Of a DNA stretch of 64,000 nt, positions 46,794 through 59,800 are shown piece by piece; positions within the stretch are counted from its first letter, which is position 1, and the number at the start of each line of letters is the position of its first letter. The notes beneath the pieces were generated by a model. That model ran no database searches, was not told the origin of the DNA, and worked only from the letters and a program-made list of their open reading frames with translations. This stretch comes from Epiperipatus broadwayi (taxonomy: Eukaryota > Onychophora > Udeonychophora > Euonychophora > Peripatidae): NCBI GenBank assembly GCA_028023455.1, contig JAQFVV010012398.1:5420682-5484681 (forward strand). The letters run 5' to 3'. A program made the position numbers and the translations under genes.

Positions 46794-47180
46794 TTAATAT
46801 GCACCATAACTTAAAGGTGATCCATATGAATAACCATATGGTCGAGACAAATAGCGATTAAATGTGTAAGGATCATTCTGATAAGAGTAATATGGAGAAC
46901 CATAGTAACCATATCTATCAAATGGGAGATCTAACCCATTAAGTCCATATTGCAGGGATGGAAATCCTCTAAATCCCATTGTGTAGGGATAACCCATTGA
47001 ATATGGATAATTGTATCCTGACACAAGAGCACCATTAGAGTTACCAATTCTTCGAAAATATGAATCATGATCACTCCTTGCCCCTTCTTCATTGATGTAA
47101 TGATTTCCAGCAGTCTGATGTCCAGCATTAGCAACCATAGGATTAGCCACAATCGCTGGTGACAAAGGAGCAATGAAAGG
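46794..47180 (-). CDS. terminal exon of a Tyr/Gly-rich, probably secreted protein
   Basis: Minus-strand exon of 128 codons, from a TTTTACAG acceptor (47181-47188) to TAA at 46794-46796. It starts PFIAPLSPAIVANP, then a charged part (EEGARSDHDSYFRR), then low-complexity Tyr/Gly/Pro/Ser sequence with repeated YPYxMGYPYTMG and YGYYGSPYYSY blocks. No globular domain is visible. The composition resembles arthropod cuticle or silk/cement-type structural proteins. The open frame continues into the intron to 47243, but that extension is AT-rich hydrophobic translation and not coding. The upstream exon, which should hold a signal peptide, was not found. The exact family is not recognised. Confidence 0.65.
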   Translation of the reverse strand, partial: PFIAPLSPAIVANPMVANAGHQTAGNHYINEEGARSDHDSYFRRIGNSNGALVSGYNYPYSMGYPYTMGFRGFPSLQYGLNGLDLPFDRYGYYGSPYYSYQNDPYTFNRYLSRPYGYSYGSPLSYGAY

Positions 47181-47188
47181 CTGTAAAA

Positions 47189-49941
47189 TGTAATAGTATA
47201 ATATTATAAATAAATATATTAATAGTTTTGTGAAATAAAACACTAGAACTATTATTACTACTCTGTAATATTACTTGTAAATGTTCAAGATAGTTACAGC
47301 TTATACATTTTTTCAAAATATTTTTTTATCAATATGTATGTTGTCTATCTAAGCAAAATGCCATCATTTTCAATCAACTAATTTATGAGTGTGTATTTTT
47401 CATGATACAAATTATTTTCACCAGTTATATATTTTCAAGCTCTTAGTTACTGTTAAATTGCCTATACAAACCAGACAATCAAATCACTGATAATAAATGC
47501 ATAGTATTTTTGTCATCATACTGAAATAATAATCAACCAACTCTTCTAGGGCAACTGTGCTCTGGCATCAAACATTCTTTTTTAGCTGGCAGCAAGCCTA
47601 CAATATAGTATACCAATGAAATATGCAAAGCCTTGTCTATACCAAACTCTAGGATGATAAGATTTTAAAACGTGAAATAATCATGATATGGTATTAAAAG
47701 ATGTGGAGAAATAGTTTTAGGAAGAGTTGAAATCAACTACAAAATTTAAACATGAAGAAAATATAAACATTAAATCTAATCTTAATGCATTTTAGTGCTG
47801 AAAACTTTTGCCAAAGGGAACTATTAAATTTAAGATAAAAATAGAAATATTAAAATTATATATTTAAATGCACGTGTTTTAAAATGTGCTTAACTAAACA
47901 TTTAGATTTTTTATTATTATTACTAAGTCTACATTATTAATAAAGGTTGTCTTTTTAATTTTGTTTTGTATCATTGTGTTCAATACAAATAATCTGGGCA
48001 ATTTGGAACATGTGCACTTGAATGCAAAAATTATATATTTCTCTTTATTTTGAAAACAATTGCTGCTTCTGACAAAGGTGTTCAGTGCATGTTTAATGTT
48101 TTCAACATTTTCTTCTTATATGAAGCAGTATTAGTATTATCTTTAATTTATTACATTTTTATAATATAGATACAATTTTATATATATATGAATTTTAAAG
48201 TCTTAAACATTAATTAATTAATATGAATTAATTTATTATCCTGCTATCCAAATGCATACATGATTTACCTTTTCAAACAAATTGTAAACAAAGAAGCTGG
48301 TTTATTTAAATACACATATTGAGTAATTATTTTTTTGTATTATTTCCAATTTAGCAACCAACAAGTGCATTTGAATTATAGCTTATTATTTGGACTTCTT
48401 GTGTATATTATAAATATAATAGAATATATCTATTCTTATTAAAGGCAGTAGATTCCCTGATTGATATTTATCCAACCTGACCAGAAATATTTCCCCCTTC
48501 TTTCTCTATAAAGAAATCCTGGAGAAAGTCTCTGCCCTGAGATTGACCCTTTAAAAAAAAAATTCCGTTCCTTTTTTAGAGTACACAAATGCCACGAGTG
48601 TTTCAGATTAATTATTTTAGGTCATATACAATTATAATTATTGACTCAAAACCATAACTGTAAAGGTATTCTGATAAATACTTCAGTGCCATTTGACATC
48701 TTTAACTAATCTAAATACAAGTATACTCCTATATAGCCAATATCTATTCCAAATAGTGCATAAATTTTAAATACGTGGTATCTAATGAATTTTAAAAATG
48801 AAATTACACGCACATATATAGTCATACCTGAAATCTTATAATTACTTAACTGCTATTGATCATTCCTATTATATTCAAACTGAAGGTTGAAAAGCATTAG
48901 CTGAATGGTATTTTGAATTATGCTTTCTGTTTTTAATAATTAGTTATTTGGCGAAGTTAATTTTCACACAAAAGTGCTGATTGCTTAATCCAACTGAATG
49001 TATATTTCTTATAACAAACAAGAAATACCATCTTTGACACAAAGTGACATTTGCATTATTTTTTTAATTATACAAATTAAAAATATATTAGCTTTAGAGT
49101 ATATCTTCAATTAATCAAGCACAAACCCTTAGATCCTGTACAAATTTTCTAGACATTTGTTAAAATTTATGTATTTATTTTTAAAAATTTGAAAAACTTA
49201 ATGTGTAAAATAATATATTTTTAAAATAATAGATCATTTAAGCATATAAATACAAAATGGTATGTGCAATGTAGATAAATAAAAAAAAAAGAATGAAAGT
49301 TATTTTAATTTTTTAACAATTATTACTAATCTAAAAATTAATCATCAATGTTATATCAATAGATTGTATTAGTCTTGAGATATATTTAATTTAGATTAAA
49401 TATATACAATACATAACAGCTACAGTAAATCCTGCTATCAAACTTAATGTTTATGTTGTCTTATTATTATACAGCCAGGCTCACCACATGGATATGAAGT
49501 ACCTTTGTGCAAGATAAATTTCAGCATTTCTAGTCTCATGAATAAAGCTGGCCTGAGGGCATTGCGATGGCACATGATCTCACTTTATCAAGACTCCAGA
49601 TCTGCTTGATCTATGTCTTTTTAAAACATTTTATCAAATGTTAAATGAAATTACATTTCCTTTTTTTGCCTGTTTAATTTGTAAGTCCTACAATGAATAT
49701 CATTTGTGATGTAATACAATTGTAGATGTACTAATTATGCAATAATGCAGATTTTTCAGTTACATTGTTTACCTAAATATTTCAGAATGTTCTAGTCATG
49801 TTAATGTGAAATTAGGTTTTCATTTTAGCATTTTTATATATTGAATTAGAATACACACAAAAAAAATAGTAATAAAATTAGGACAATATTGGATTCATAA
49901 TAAAACATTGAAGAAAATAAAATATACATATATTACATTAT
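47189..49941. other. probable upstream intron of the Tyr/Gly-rich gene; unassigned
   Basis: AT-rich sequence with no exon I can support. A more GC-rich patch at 49475-49615 is not recognised. Confidence 0.45.
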
Positions 49942-50388
49942 ACATAAACTTATAAATAAATATTAGAAAATACAGTGATTAAAATTTGTTAAAAAGAACA
50001 AAAAATATAAATGTCACTTAGGAGAGATTTCAACTATCCTTGTATTTATAGTCTTTGTCAATTAATACTTTGAAAGGTCAACTTTCCCATAATTCTGTGA
50101 TCTTAATGTTTGCTGCCTGCCTATAGATTAAGTCTTTGAAAGGTCAACTTTCCCATAATTCCATGATCTTAATGTTTGCTGCCTGCCTATTGATTAAGAC
50201 TTACCAATAGGCAGACAGCAAATGTTAAGATCACTGAATTATGGAAAAGTTGACCTTTCAAAGTATTAGTTGACAAAGACTACAAATACAAGGATAGTTG
50301 AAAGTGCTCCTAAGTGGCGTTTATAATTTTTGTTCTTTTTAATAAATTTTAATTACTGTATTTTCTAATATTTATTATAAGTTTATGT
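49942..50388. mobile_element. foldback (long inverted repeat) element
   Basis: Arms of about 190 bp, 49942-50133 and 50203-50388, are reverse complements at roughly 93-95% identity (for example AGGTCAACTTTCCCATAATT against AATTATGGAAAAGTTGACCT). The left side also has a 66-bp direct duplication (50068-50133 and 50134-50199). No ORF. The target duplication is not clear. Confidence 0.85.
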
Positions 50389-50790
50389 CTATTATTTTGA
50401 AGAAATACAGACATAGATTTGTAGTATTAATATTACATTATATATATATTCTATTTTGTTTTCCCAAATATTGATTCAGTTAAATTGCACAAAATTAACT
50501 TTAATAAGCAATTATATATTAGAAGTACCAATTTCTGCAATTTTAATTTATCTATATTTGCAAGTAAAATAATTTATTTTTTTAAATATGTTAATGTTTT
50601 TATCATGTGAAAAATACTCCCCCATGAAATAAAATTAGTTAATTAAAACAATGAATTCTACATAATTTTGTTTAACAAAAGACAATAGAATATTAAAAAA
50701 ATATTATTTATACTTTTACCTTTTTATTTATATATTACATTAACTCTCTTGACTTTGATGGCTGCAATGTGATAAATAGCAATCAATTTT

Positions 50791-50935
50791 AATTAAATTG
50801 ACTTTTTTTATTTATTTTTTAAGTGTCATAGCATCGGCCGGGATGCGAACCCGCAACCCGGGCAACTGCCTGCAAGTGCAAGGCAGTCGCACTGACCTCT
50901 CGACCACCAAAGCAAGACGAATTAAATTGACTTTT
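50791..50935 (-). mobile_element. short tRNA-derived SINE (family A) with 16-bp target duplication
   Basis: Body 50807-50919, minus strand: box A-like GTGGTCGAGAGGTCAGTG, box B GGTTCGCATCC, then CCGGCCGATGCTATGACAC and an A-rich tail. The perfect duplication AATTAAATTGACTTTT lies at 50791-50806 and 50920-50935. The same GGCCGATGCT..GACAC extension occurs in the copy at 61025, so it is a retroposed family and not a tRNA gene. Confidence 0.88.
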
Positions 50936-51855
50936 ACCATTTTGTTTTTAACTTTGTGTCATTTGGAATCTCAGTAGTAGAAAAAAAAATTGTACACTTG
51001 TTATTTCAGTTTAATTAAAAACTTAGTCTCAAGATATAGTCAGCTGTCTAGGGATTTTAAGAATTTACCTTACATTTACTTAAGGAAATAAATTTTCACA
51101 CTTACATTTTCTTTTGTTTAATAAATTATAATAAGTAAAAAAAAATCAAACAATTGGATTTTTCAATTAGTATAGACAAAGAATTTTGGGGCACTTTCCC
51201 AATTGAGCAATTACAAGTTAAGTTGTGTGTGTGATACAACAATGCAGTGTTAATGAAATGCACACAATATCTTTTTTAAAAAAATTATTTTTAACTAATT
51301 CCATTAGCAATACCTTGATAAAAATATGTTGTTTTCACTGAATAATAAAATATTTACACCACTTTATTATAGTATTTAATTTTTGTAATGCTTATTAATA
51401 ACTAAGTCATATTTTATTATACAGTTCAACAATTAAAGATTTAGCCAGGATTTATTTGGGGAAGAATTTTTAATCTTCATATTTAGATTATTTATTCAAT
51501 AAATTTTTAGAAGCCATTAAAAAAAGCCTTTGCATTTTATTTTATTCATTTGTTATGTTGGATAACTAAAAACACAAAGAAATCAAACATTTGGTTCTTA
51601 TTATAACATGAAATTTATTATGAATTAAATATTTTGGCATGCAATATCTTTTTAAAAAATATTTTTTATTCATTCTGGTTTGCTTAGATTTGTAACATAG
51701 TATGAATTATGGATCAATTACTAGTTTTTAATTAGAGAACGAGTAAAAAGTTAATATTGCATTAAAAAAAAGATAATATTAAAAAATAGGAAGAGATATT
51801 TAATAAAATATGTAAAAAGATAATAAAATATAATAAAAAAAAAGATAACATTGCT
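50936..51855. other. unassigned AT-rich DNA
   Basis: Nothing supported. Confidence 0.5.
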
Positions 51856-51859
51856 ATTA

Positions 51860-51950
51860 AAAATACTTTACACAAGACAATAGTAGAATCGATCCTAGGA
51901 TCCCATATTCAAAGGTTGAACACTCTTATCATTACTTTAAATTAAATAAG
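51860..51950 (-). repeat. tRNA-headed SINE-like sequence
   Basis: On the minus strand, AAAGTAATGATAAGAGTG (box A-like) is followed about 25 bases later by GGATCGATTCT (box B-like), with tRNA-like spacing. It has no second copy I can align confidently. Confidence 0.4.
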
Positions 51951-52104
51951 ACACATGACCCATGTAAAATATTATAGATAAAATTAATTTGATCACATGA
52001 AGAATTTTTATAATTATGAGGCAACATTTTTAAAATAAGTTTTATTTTTAAATAAATTATTAATACTGATGTGTTATTTTTTTTACATAAATTAGAATAT
52101 TTAA

Positions 52105-52590
52105 ATACAAGTGATTGGAGAATTTAAATATTTTCATTTGCATATAAATTTTATGAGTTCATGTCGGGACTTCGCTTTTGTATAATAGTGGAACATATAT
52201 GTAGTCTAATTTGAGGCTTGAGCAATTGTCACAACATATCTATGTAAAGAAGTGTTTCACTTATATTTAAATAAAAAAGAATGTGTTTTTAGCAATAAAG
52301 TGATTCAGTAATCTAAACATTTACATATAAGTTTTATTAATTATCGCAACAAAATGGCTTTGGCCTGTTTGATTTAGCACAATGATAAGAATATATATAG
52401 TATATTTCAAGCTCAAGCCTAAAAATTTGTGGTTTGAGCAATTGTCACAATAAATTTATGTAAAGAAGTATTCCACTCATATTTAAATAAAAAATCCATT
52501 CAGAATGTATTTCTAACAATGAAGTGATTAGAAAATGTAAAAATTTTCATTTAGATATAAATTTTCATTTAGATATAAATTTTGTGTCCT
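52105..52590 (+). repeat. repeated tRNA-headed sequence, two copies plus a fragment
   Basis: GGCTTGAGCAATTGTCACAA.. at about 52213-52340 and GGTTTGAGCAATTGTCACAA.. at about 52433-52585 share TATGTAAAGAAGT, CACT(T/C)ATATTTAAATAAAAAA and AAGTGATT. A fragment of the same 3' end is at about 52110-52155. Upstream of the last copy, TTAGCACAATGATAAGAA (52375) is box A-like. They are either tandem SINEs or a 220-bp tandem repeat. Confidence 0.6.
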
Positions 52591-55021
52591 ACACAACCTG
52601 TACACCCACAGATAGCAGCTCTGTCCACAGCAATTATGGAATACTGAATATTATTAAATGTTAATGATTAAAAGTAAGTTTCTTGAATATAATCATTTTG
52701 TTGATTCTTAAAATCATTTAAATCTCAATATTATCTCATTTTGGATGGAGAGAGAGTATTAAATTAACTAGGCATAATTAAAAAAAATAAGAATTACATT
52801 ATTCTCTCTTCATCAAATTTATTATATGGGGAGGTATGCTTCTCTATTGACATAACATAAAAGCTGATGGAGGATGCTTCACAATATTCTGCAAATATAA
52901 TAAAAAAAAAAGTCATAAGAACTGAGTATGTTTTAAGCTCTGGATATAATAACATTCAATCTTTCTGAGTCTATTGATTTTTGAGTTTACTATAAAACTT
53001 CTATTTTGATTTTACCAAACAAAATAGTAATTATGCAAATTCTTTAAAAAGGAATGCAGCTAATTGTCAGTTATGCACCTAAATTTTAAATACAAAATTA
53101 ATAATTTCATGCTTTAGTCAAGTTGCAATCTTTAGTATCTATATAAACCTATTAGACCATAAATAAAAATGTACTTCTATTTTTATTGTTAACAGAGGTT
53201 GCCTTGACTCCATTATTTGTATAACTTTGGAATTTATATATACAAATGTGTAATTGGCTTAATATATATGTAATTAAGGGGAGTAAATCACTTTCCTCAA
53301 GTCCCTGAATACTAGCATACAGAGGGTTATTAATTAATTCAAGGCCTGACAACAGAATGAGATTGTTATTGATATTGGGATTGTCTAAGTATTGACTGAT
53401 TTTAATGATTATATGTATATATTGTATCGGTTGAAAGATCCCAACAACAATAACAAGATCGAAACCGCAAAGTCGGATTCAAACCCAGTCTAACCAAAGA
53501 TTTTACTCCACGGCCAAACTGAATTCAAACCCAACTCACGAGCCCAGATCAAATCATTGGATGACATATGTCGATGGTACATGACTATGCACCAAGAAAC
53601 TAGCTCAACAGATGATGATCTGAGACCCCCTGATTTGACACTAATGACGTATAATAAAATAACTAAGGATATTTATAAGTCAACTCATATATGTATGTTC
53701 GGGTTGCCAATACAGACAGTGAGCATTAGTATTAAAATAATTATTGAATAATAAACAAAGTTAAAAAACAAATGTGTTAATAAAATGTTTAATAATAATA
53801 AATATTTTGTTCAACTTTTGTGATTAAGATTATACATATTAACTCTAGTCTTTAAAATGGAATTTATAACTTACAATAAGAATGGCAATCATTATATGCC
53901 AATAACTATTACGCAATATTATAGGAGGATTATATGTATCTATGCCCCGACAAGTAAATAAAGGTATTTGGCTTTGACAGAAATTATTATTCTAATTCTA
54001 AAAGAAAGAATGTGAGATTTATTTTCACATTCGTAAATCAATTCACAAAGAGCAAGATAAGTATTTAGGGCACAACTTTAATATTTAACAGAAAACTTCC
54101 TTAATTATAAATGAATATAAATTTGTTCGACTTTAATAAAATCAATTCATCACGATTTACGAGCATGAGAGCAGGCTTTACTGGAACTGAGAAGTAAACG
54201 GTACTGACGTCTTATGAGCTATAAAAATGAATATGAAAGATAATGGCTTGTCGGTGATTTAAGTAGGAGGGTGGCTTGTGTTTTACAAGTCTCTGCCCTA
54301 TCAAGGAGATGTGGAACACAGGAAAAGCCAGGCTGGGTCATAGCCATGAACCTTTGGTGTTCCAATATAAAAATGAGCGTGTGAGGAAGTGGTTTCTTCC
54401 TAGGTAATTAAAGTAATAATAATATCACCAAGGGCAAGCCTACGAAGCAGGAGATGGCTCATGTCAGCAACGTTCAGAAAATAATGACTTGGTAATCATC
54501 GTGTTTAAATAATAAAACCCATTTTATAAAAGGAATGCTCTACGTGATGACCTGATCAAGTTAAATTAAAGTCAAACGTACTTTAATCAAAAAGTACTTA
54601 ACACAATTAGAAATTATATTAATTATACCCTAAATATCATGCCCTCCTTGAATATTAATACAGAAATACAAATTTAAATTAGAATATATTCATTTTATTC
54701 TCTTTATCAACCTTTAGCAAAACATTTTAAGATTATGAATATGAATAGATAAACATTTGTAAACTAGATAAAATAGTCGGGGGCATAAGTTAGAAACAGC
54801 TAATAATTTATTATTAGCCATTAATAAAAATATCTGAATTTGTATAAATCCTTCAACTTGATAATTAATAGAACTATATTAATTTAGTTCTAGTGGGCAA
54901 GAATTACTATAACTTAACATTATTTTCATGGGGAATTTTAACGAGAGGGCTTATTATCAAGTTGAAGCCTTATTGGCATATAATAAAAATAAATGACATT
55001 AATAATTATTCAATAAATAAA
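52591..55021. other. unassigned DNA with a possible further SINE head
   Basis: On the minus strand near 53460-53530, TTGGCCGTGGAG and GGGTTTGAATCCG resemble tRNA boxes A and B. The segment 54150-54500 is less AT-rich but unrecognised. Confidence 0.4.
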
Positions 55022-55457
55022 TACCCCGCTTAGCGATTGACTATTTAGTGATATTTCACAATAGCGATCATCATCGATTTGTACCTACTACTTTGATTTA
55101 CAATCGATTTTTCACTATAATGATCGGGAAAATTTTTTTTAAAAAAAAATTTTGGCAGCCATCTTCAATTTTGCGTCACTGATGATGTCAGAGAATATGT
55201 ATATTAAATTCATTTTACCCAAAAGCAAAAGTATCTTATTGTAATATGTATACAGGTAATGACTTTGTTGTAATTGTATACACATACAATATTTTATTCA
55301 TAAAACAATGTTAGGGCTGCATTCAGTATTTTGAATATAGAACGTATAAACTTAAAATATCTATAATTACTGAATCTATAATACTGTATACATCATATAT
55401 AATAACAGCAAATGTTCATCCACTTTTTCTTTTAAAATATATATGTTCTACAATAAT

Positions 55458-55773
55458 ATCAACAAATTAAAAATCCTTTTTCTTTTCAAAAACTTTATTT
55501 TCTTATCTCAATACTGAACATATACAGTATATATATTTATATAATACAAAACTCCAACGTTTCAACATTGATTTGTAATTAAATAATGTAAAAGAAAGTA
55601 ATAAAATATAGCAGTGGGAGAGATATCCTTGAAAATGACTATGAAGATAAACAGTTGAAATGGAGTTTTGTATTATATAAATACTGTATATATAGTATAT
55701 ATATATGTTCAGTATTGAGATAAGAAAATAAAGTTTTTGAAAAGAAAAAAAAGGATTTTTAATTTGTTGATAA
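55458..55773. repeat. nested inverted repeat 1
   Basis: Left arm about 55458-55568 and right arm about 55646-55773 are reverse complements, for example CAACAAATTAAAAATCC against GGATTTTTAATTTGTTG, with small indels. The spacer is about 78 bp. No coding. Confidence 0.85.
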
Positions 55774-55796
55774 TACTGTATACATATAAGTATTGA

Positions 55797-55884
55797 ATGT
55801 CTTTAGAAAAATTAAACTTTATTTAAATATAATGTACAGTACTTGGATTATTTAAATAAAGTTTAATTTTTCTAAAGACATTTA
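55797..55884. repeat. nested inverted repeat 2
   Basis: Arms of 33-34 bp, AATGTCTTTAGAAAAATTAA.. and its perfect complement ending at 55884, around a 20-base spacer. Confidence 0.92.
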
Positions 55885-56896
55885 ACACTTATATTAGATG
55901 ATGAAATACTCCTATAAATACAGTACAGGACAACTAAAATACCATCATCACAAACTTTCAGGAAAACACAATATGAATATTAAATTGCGTGGGTGAGTTT
56001 CTTAATTACGATATATTATTTTTAGAACACCTGGATAATTATGTAAAAATAGTGATTTTGTAACTTCGTTAATAAACATGTTTACACTCAAGTTGTTTCA
56101 AATCAAAAGAAAAACAACATTTTAAAATGCAAATGTTGAATTAGAAAAGTTTAAAAGGAAAAACAGATTGTACTGTATTTAAAATAAATGTTAATGAATT
56201 TTTTTCTACACAAAAGGAGGGGGGGCACTATTAGATTACTAAAACTACTGTACAGTATTTATTAAGATTCCAACAATCGACTTATAGCAAATATAAAATA
56301 AAAGAAAAATAAACTTAGCATATGTTTTTAGAAAATTAGTACAATTGGGTTTTTTTTTCTTTTAAAATAAGTGGAATTTTTTTCTAAAATTGACCAATTT
56401 ACTTGTACAGTAATAAGTCTTTATGTTCAATTAAATAATTTATAATTAAACATTGTTTTATAATTTGAATAATTTCACATAAGTAATAAACATAAATATA
56501 CAGTAATATGTACTGTAATACAAATTTTAAAAAAATGCACATCAGTATGGATTTTTTTTTCATTATGATGAAAAACTTCTGCGGAAGAATATAAAAACTC
56601 AAATTCAAATTTAGTTTCACTTTCTTTTTGCTGTACTGTACTTTTTAAACAGTGAAAATTTGCATTTTTTTTCCTAGTGATATAAAACTTTTCTTTTTAG
56701 ATCCCGTATTTAATCATCATTGTCATAAAAAAATCAAGAAAATCTTTGAGCTTGGAAACCAATGTGGATATTTTTTGTCGACCGGAACCGACCAATTTTT
56801 TTCCCATAGACCTCCATTATAAATACATATTATATATACGATATTCTTGCTTAACGATGAGTTTTGGAGGACCAATTACCATCGCTAAGCAGGGTA

Positions 56897-59800
56897 AAGG
56901 TGTATAATACAGTTAGTGAAATGAACCGCCATCGTAAGAAAGGAAAGTTAACAGATATTAAATTTAAAGACTAGAGATAGATAATTACAACATAATTTAA
57001 GATAGCATTAATAAAAAGAAAATTTCACAGTAGATAGCTTAAAAGGTGTTTTAACTTAAAGTTCAGAACTGGCCAAAAAGTTGCAGTTCAAAAGGAAAGA
57101 TTTTACCCATCCTTCCATGGCTTGTTCCTTAGTGACATGGTAGAGTCTGATTTGGTTGAAACATAGGCGCACATTTTGTAAATTATTTGAATAGCATTTT
57201 GATTGATTCAGGTTTTGGCAGCACGATTGGTGTGGAAAGGTTTAGTTTTGCATCTACATTGAAGATCTTCTGGGGAATTTGGTCCCAGCTGTCAGACTCC
57301 CGAAATTAGCCCCTCACCATGATGGAGACACTATAAAGATTTATAATTTAATACGGATGTAGCTTCTAGTAGCACTTCTTTCAAAACAAATATGGCTTCT
57401 CCCTCTCCAAGCTTTTCCGGGATATTTATACCTGTTCTCTGTTTTCCCACCTATTCTGAATCTAGATGCCTTCAGGCTAAAGCTTCTTACATTATCAAAG
57501 TTACAAATTTTGCTAATTGATTTTAGATACACTCCTTCGATAAGGCTTTCAAACTCATTAACTTTGAATTCATTTTCTAATTAGAAAATGAATTTGTAAA
57601 TCTGAAAAACGATTTTAATCAAGAACTGTCCTTACATTTTAAATTATTTTTACTAATTGATAAAAAAAAATTCCCCGTTGTTTTTGGGAAAGGATGATCT
57701 GAAAGCTTATCGAAAGAATGTAGCTTTTAATCACTAAAATTTGAACAAACTGTTTAAAAGTAAAATAAAACAGTCCAACGCAATGAAACTTTATAACGAA
57801 TATATATATTTAATTATTTATAAATATATACACACAATCCATGCAGTTATAACATATATGTTTTCATGAATAATTTTATCATGAATTTATTAATGATATT
57901 GATTAGTTTAAATATTAAAGCAGTTGGTTTTATACACGTTTATATAATACTGTTTTTTACTGAAACTAGTGTGTATTGAACGTATAAAGCCCCATTGCAT
58001 TCGGAAATTCACGGTTAATACTAGGGTTTGAAGTGGGCTACAGGTAAGATATCATGAAGCTAGAATCAAACTTAGATCTGACTGCTTCAATATAGTGAGA
58101 TGATTATATGTCTCATGGCATTCAACAATAAAGTAGTATGTGTGAATATATATATAAAGTAGAAATAAATATTTTTTTTTGTAAATATATTACATTGGAA
58201 TAACAATTTAAGAGTTAAATAATAATTTTGGATTAAAAAAATTATTATAAATTAAACATTTAAAAAGGTTTATTAATGTTTTATTCTCATTTTGGTAATT
58301 AAAACAAGCATGTCTTTATGTTACAATAGATATACTGGTAATTCTAAAATTCCACTAGATTAAGATTTTTTAATTAAATGCTTGATAAAATCCTACAAAG
58401 TTTTGAAAGATTAAGGTGAACTGAAAAAATTCATTAATTTTTTTCAGTCAAGATAAAGAATTTACTTAATTGTTGTTTTCAAATTCCATGATATGGTATA
58501 AAAAGATAGGTTTTTTTTTTAAAAAGGGGGAGATTACAACATGGAGAGCATTAATATAGTACTATTATCATGAAGTTATAACTGAAGGTGTGAAATACAA
58601 ATCAACTGTTGCTGCTGCTAGGATCATGATGGTAGAGTTTGTATTCATGTGAAAGTAAATAACCTGCTTTTCAGTATTCCATAGTTATAATGTGTACTAG
58701 ACAGCTGACTTTCCTGAAGTTCATCAAATGATAGACTGAATGGAGCTGATTGTATACCAGCAATTATTTGATTATACCTTTCTTGAAGATATCAGTAAGC
58801 CAGCTTATAGAGAGATTCCAGTGCTAGCTGAAGGATTATCATGATATGACTATTATATGTATGCTGATTAATCTAATATGAAAGGAAGCATAAATGAAAT
58901 TATTACAGCTTTATGTATATAGTATGCATATTTAATTTACAAGATATAAAAGCAAATAACTTTAAATTATTCAACTAAAATAATGAAAGAAATAATAAAT
59001 GACATTTCCATTTTTATTTTATTAAAAAAAGAGAAAACTCGGGAATCTTTCTTAAATATTGGAAATGAAACTACAAAAGTCTGAATTTTAAAAGAACTTT
59101 TCCAAATTAGATCTATCAATGTTTTTTTAAAAAAGAAAACTTTTATTTATCATTAAGAATAATAGGAATTAAGAACATTGTCTGAGTGGGGATAATAATA
59201 ATACATATGTATGCATTTTATGTATATATTTTTTATATTGGACTGTCTTGTAAAAATATAGTAATATGGATTTATTACATTTTTTATATAAATGCCAGTT
59301 TGTGCACACAAATTTGAATGAATACTAATACATATTAAAATTAGTTATCAAACACATATATGCTAAAAGTAATTGTGTACTATAAAAATGAAATTTTATT
59401 ATTCGTTTATGATAATTTAAAGATGTTAATTTTAAATTATTATACAGCTTATCTGAGTGTTTATACAAAGGTGTGTTTTATGTAAACCTATTATGATATA
59501 TGTGAATTACAATATAACAGCATATATATTTTTGTATTATTTTAACCAAAATCAGAATTTTTATTTATAGCATATTTATCAGACCTTAATATCATTTTAT
59601 TATTATTGTGTCTAATTAATATATTTATATTTCATTCAGTTATTCCAGTGAATTTTTTTAATTCTAAAATAGATTTGATTTATTTATTTATCTCTTGCTC
59701 ACACTAACAGTTATATAGCTCTTGTTCATGTATAATAGCCAGGACTGGTGTTTATGGTTAGTGTTATGGACATCCAGTTGATGATGGTTTTATTACTTCT

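Larger units (their letters stand above)
55022..56896. mobile_element. TA-flanked pogo/mariner-like non-autonomous element, 1.87 kb
   Basis: Element 55024-56894 has inverted ends CCCCGCTTAGCGAT and ATCGCTAAGCAGGG (13 of 14 paired), each next to TA (55022-55023, 56895-56896). Sub-terminal AGCGAT/ACGAT motifs recur. No transposase ORF survives. Two palindromic sequences are nested inside (separate entries). Superfamily is inferred from TA duplication and end design. Confidence 0.72.

Noticed and set aside
47181-47243. ORF extension upstream of the Tyr/Gly-rich exon as a signal peptide
   Set aside because: It is hydrophobic only because it translates AT-rich intron; an acceptor site (TTTTACAG) lies exactly at 47181-47188.
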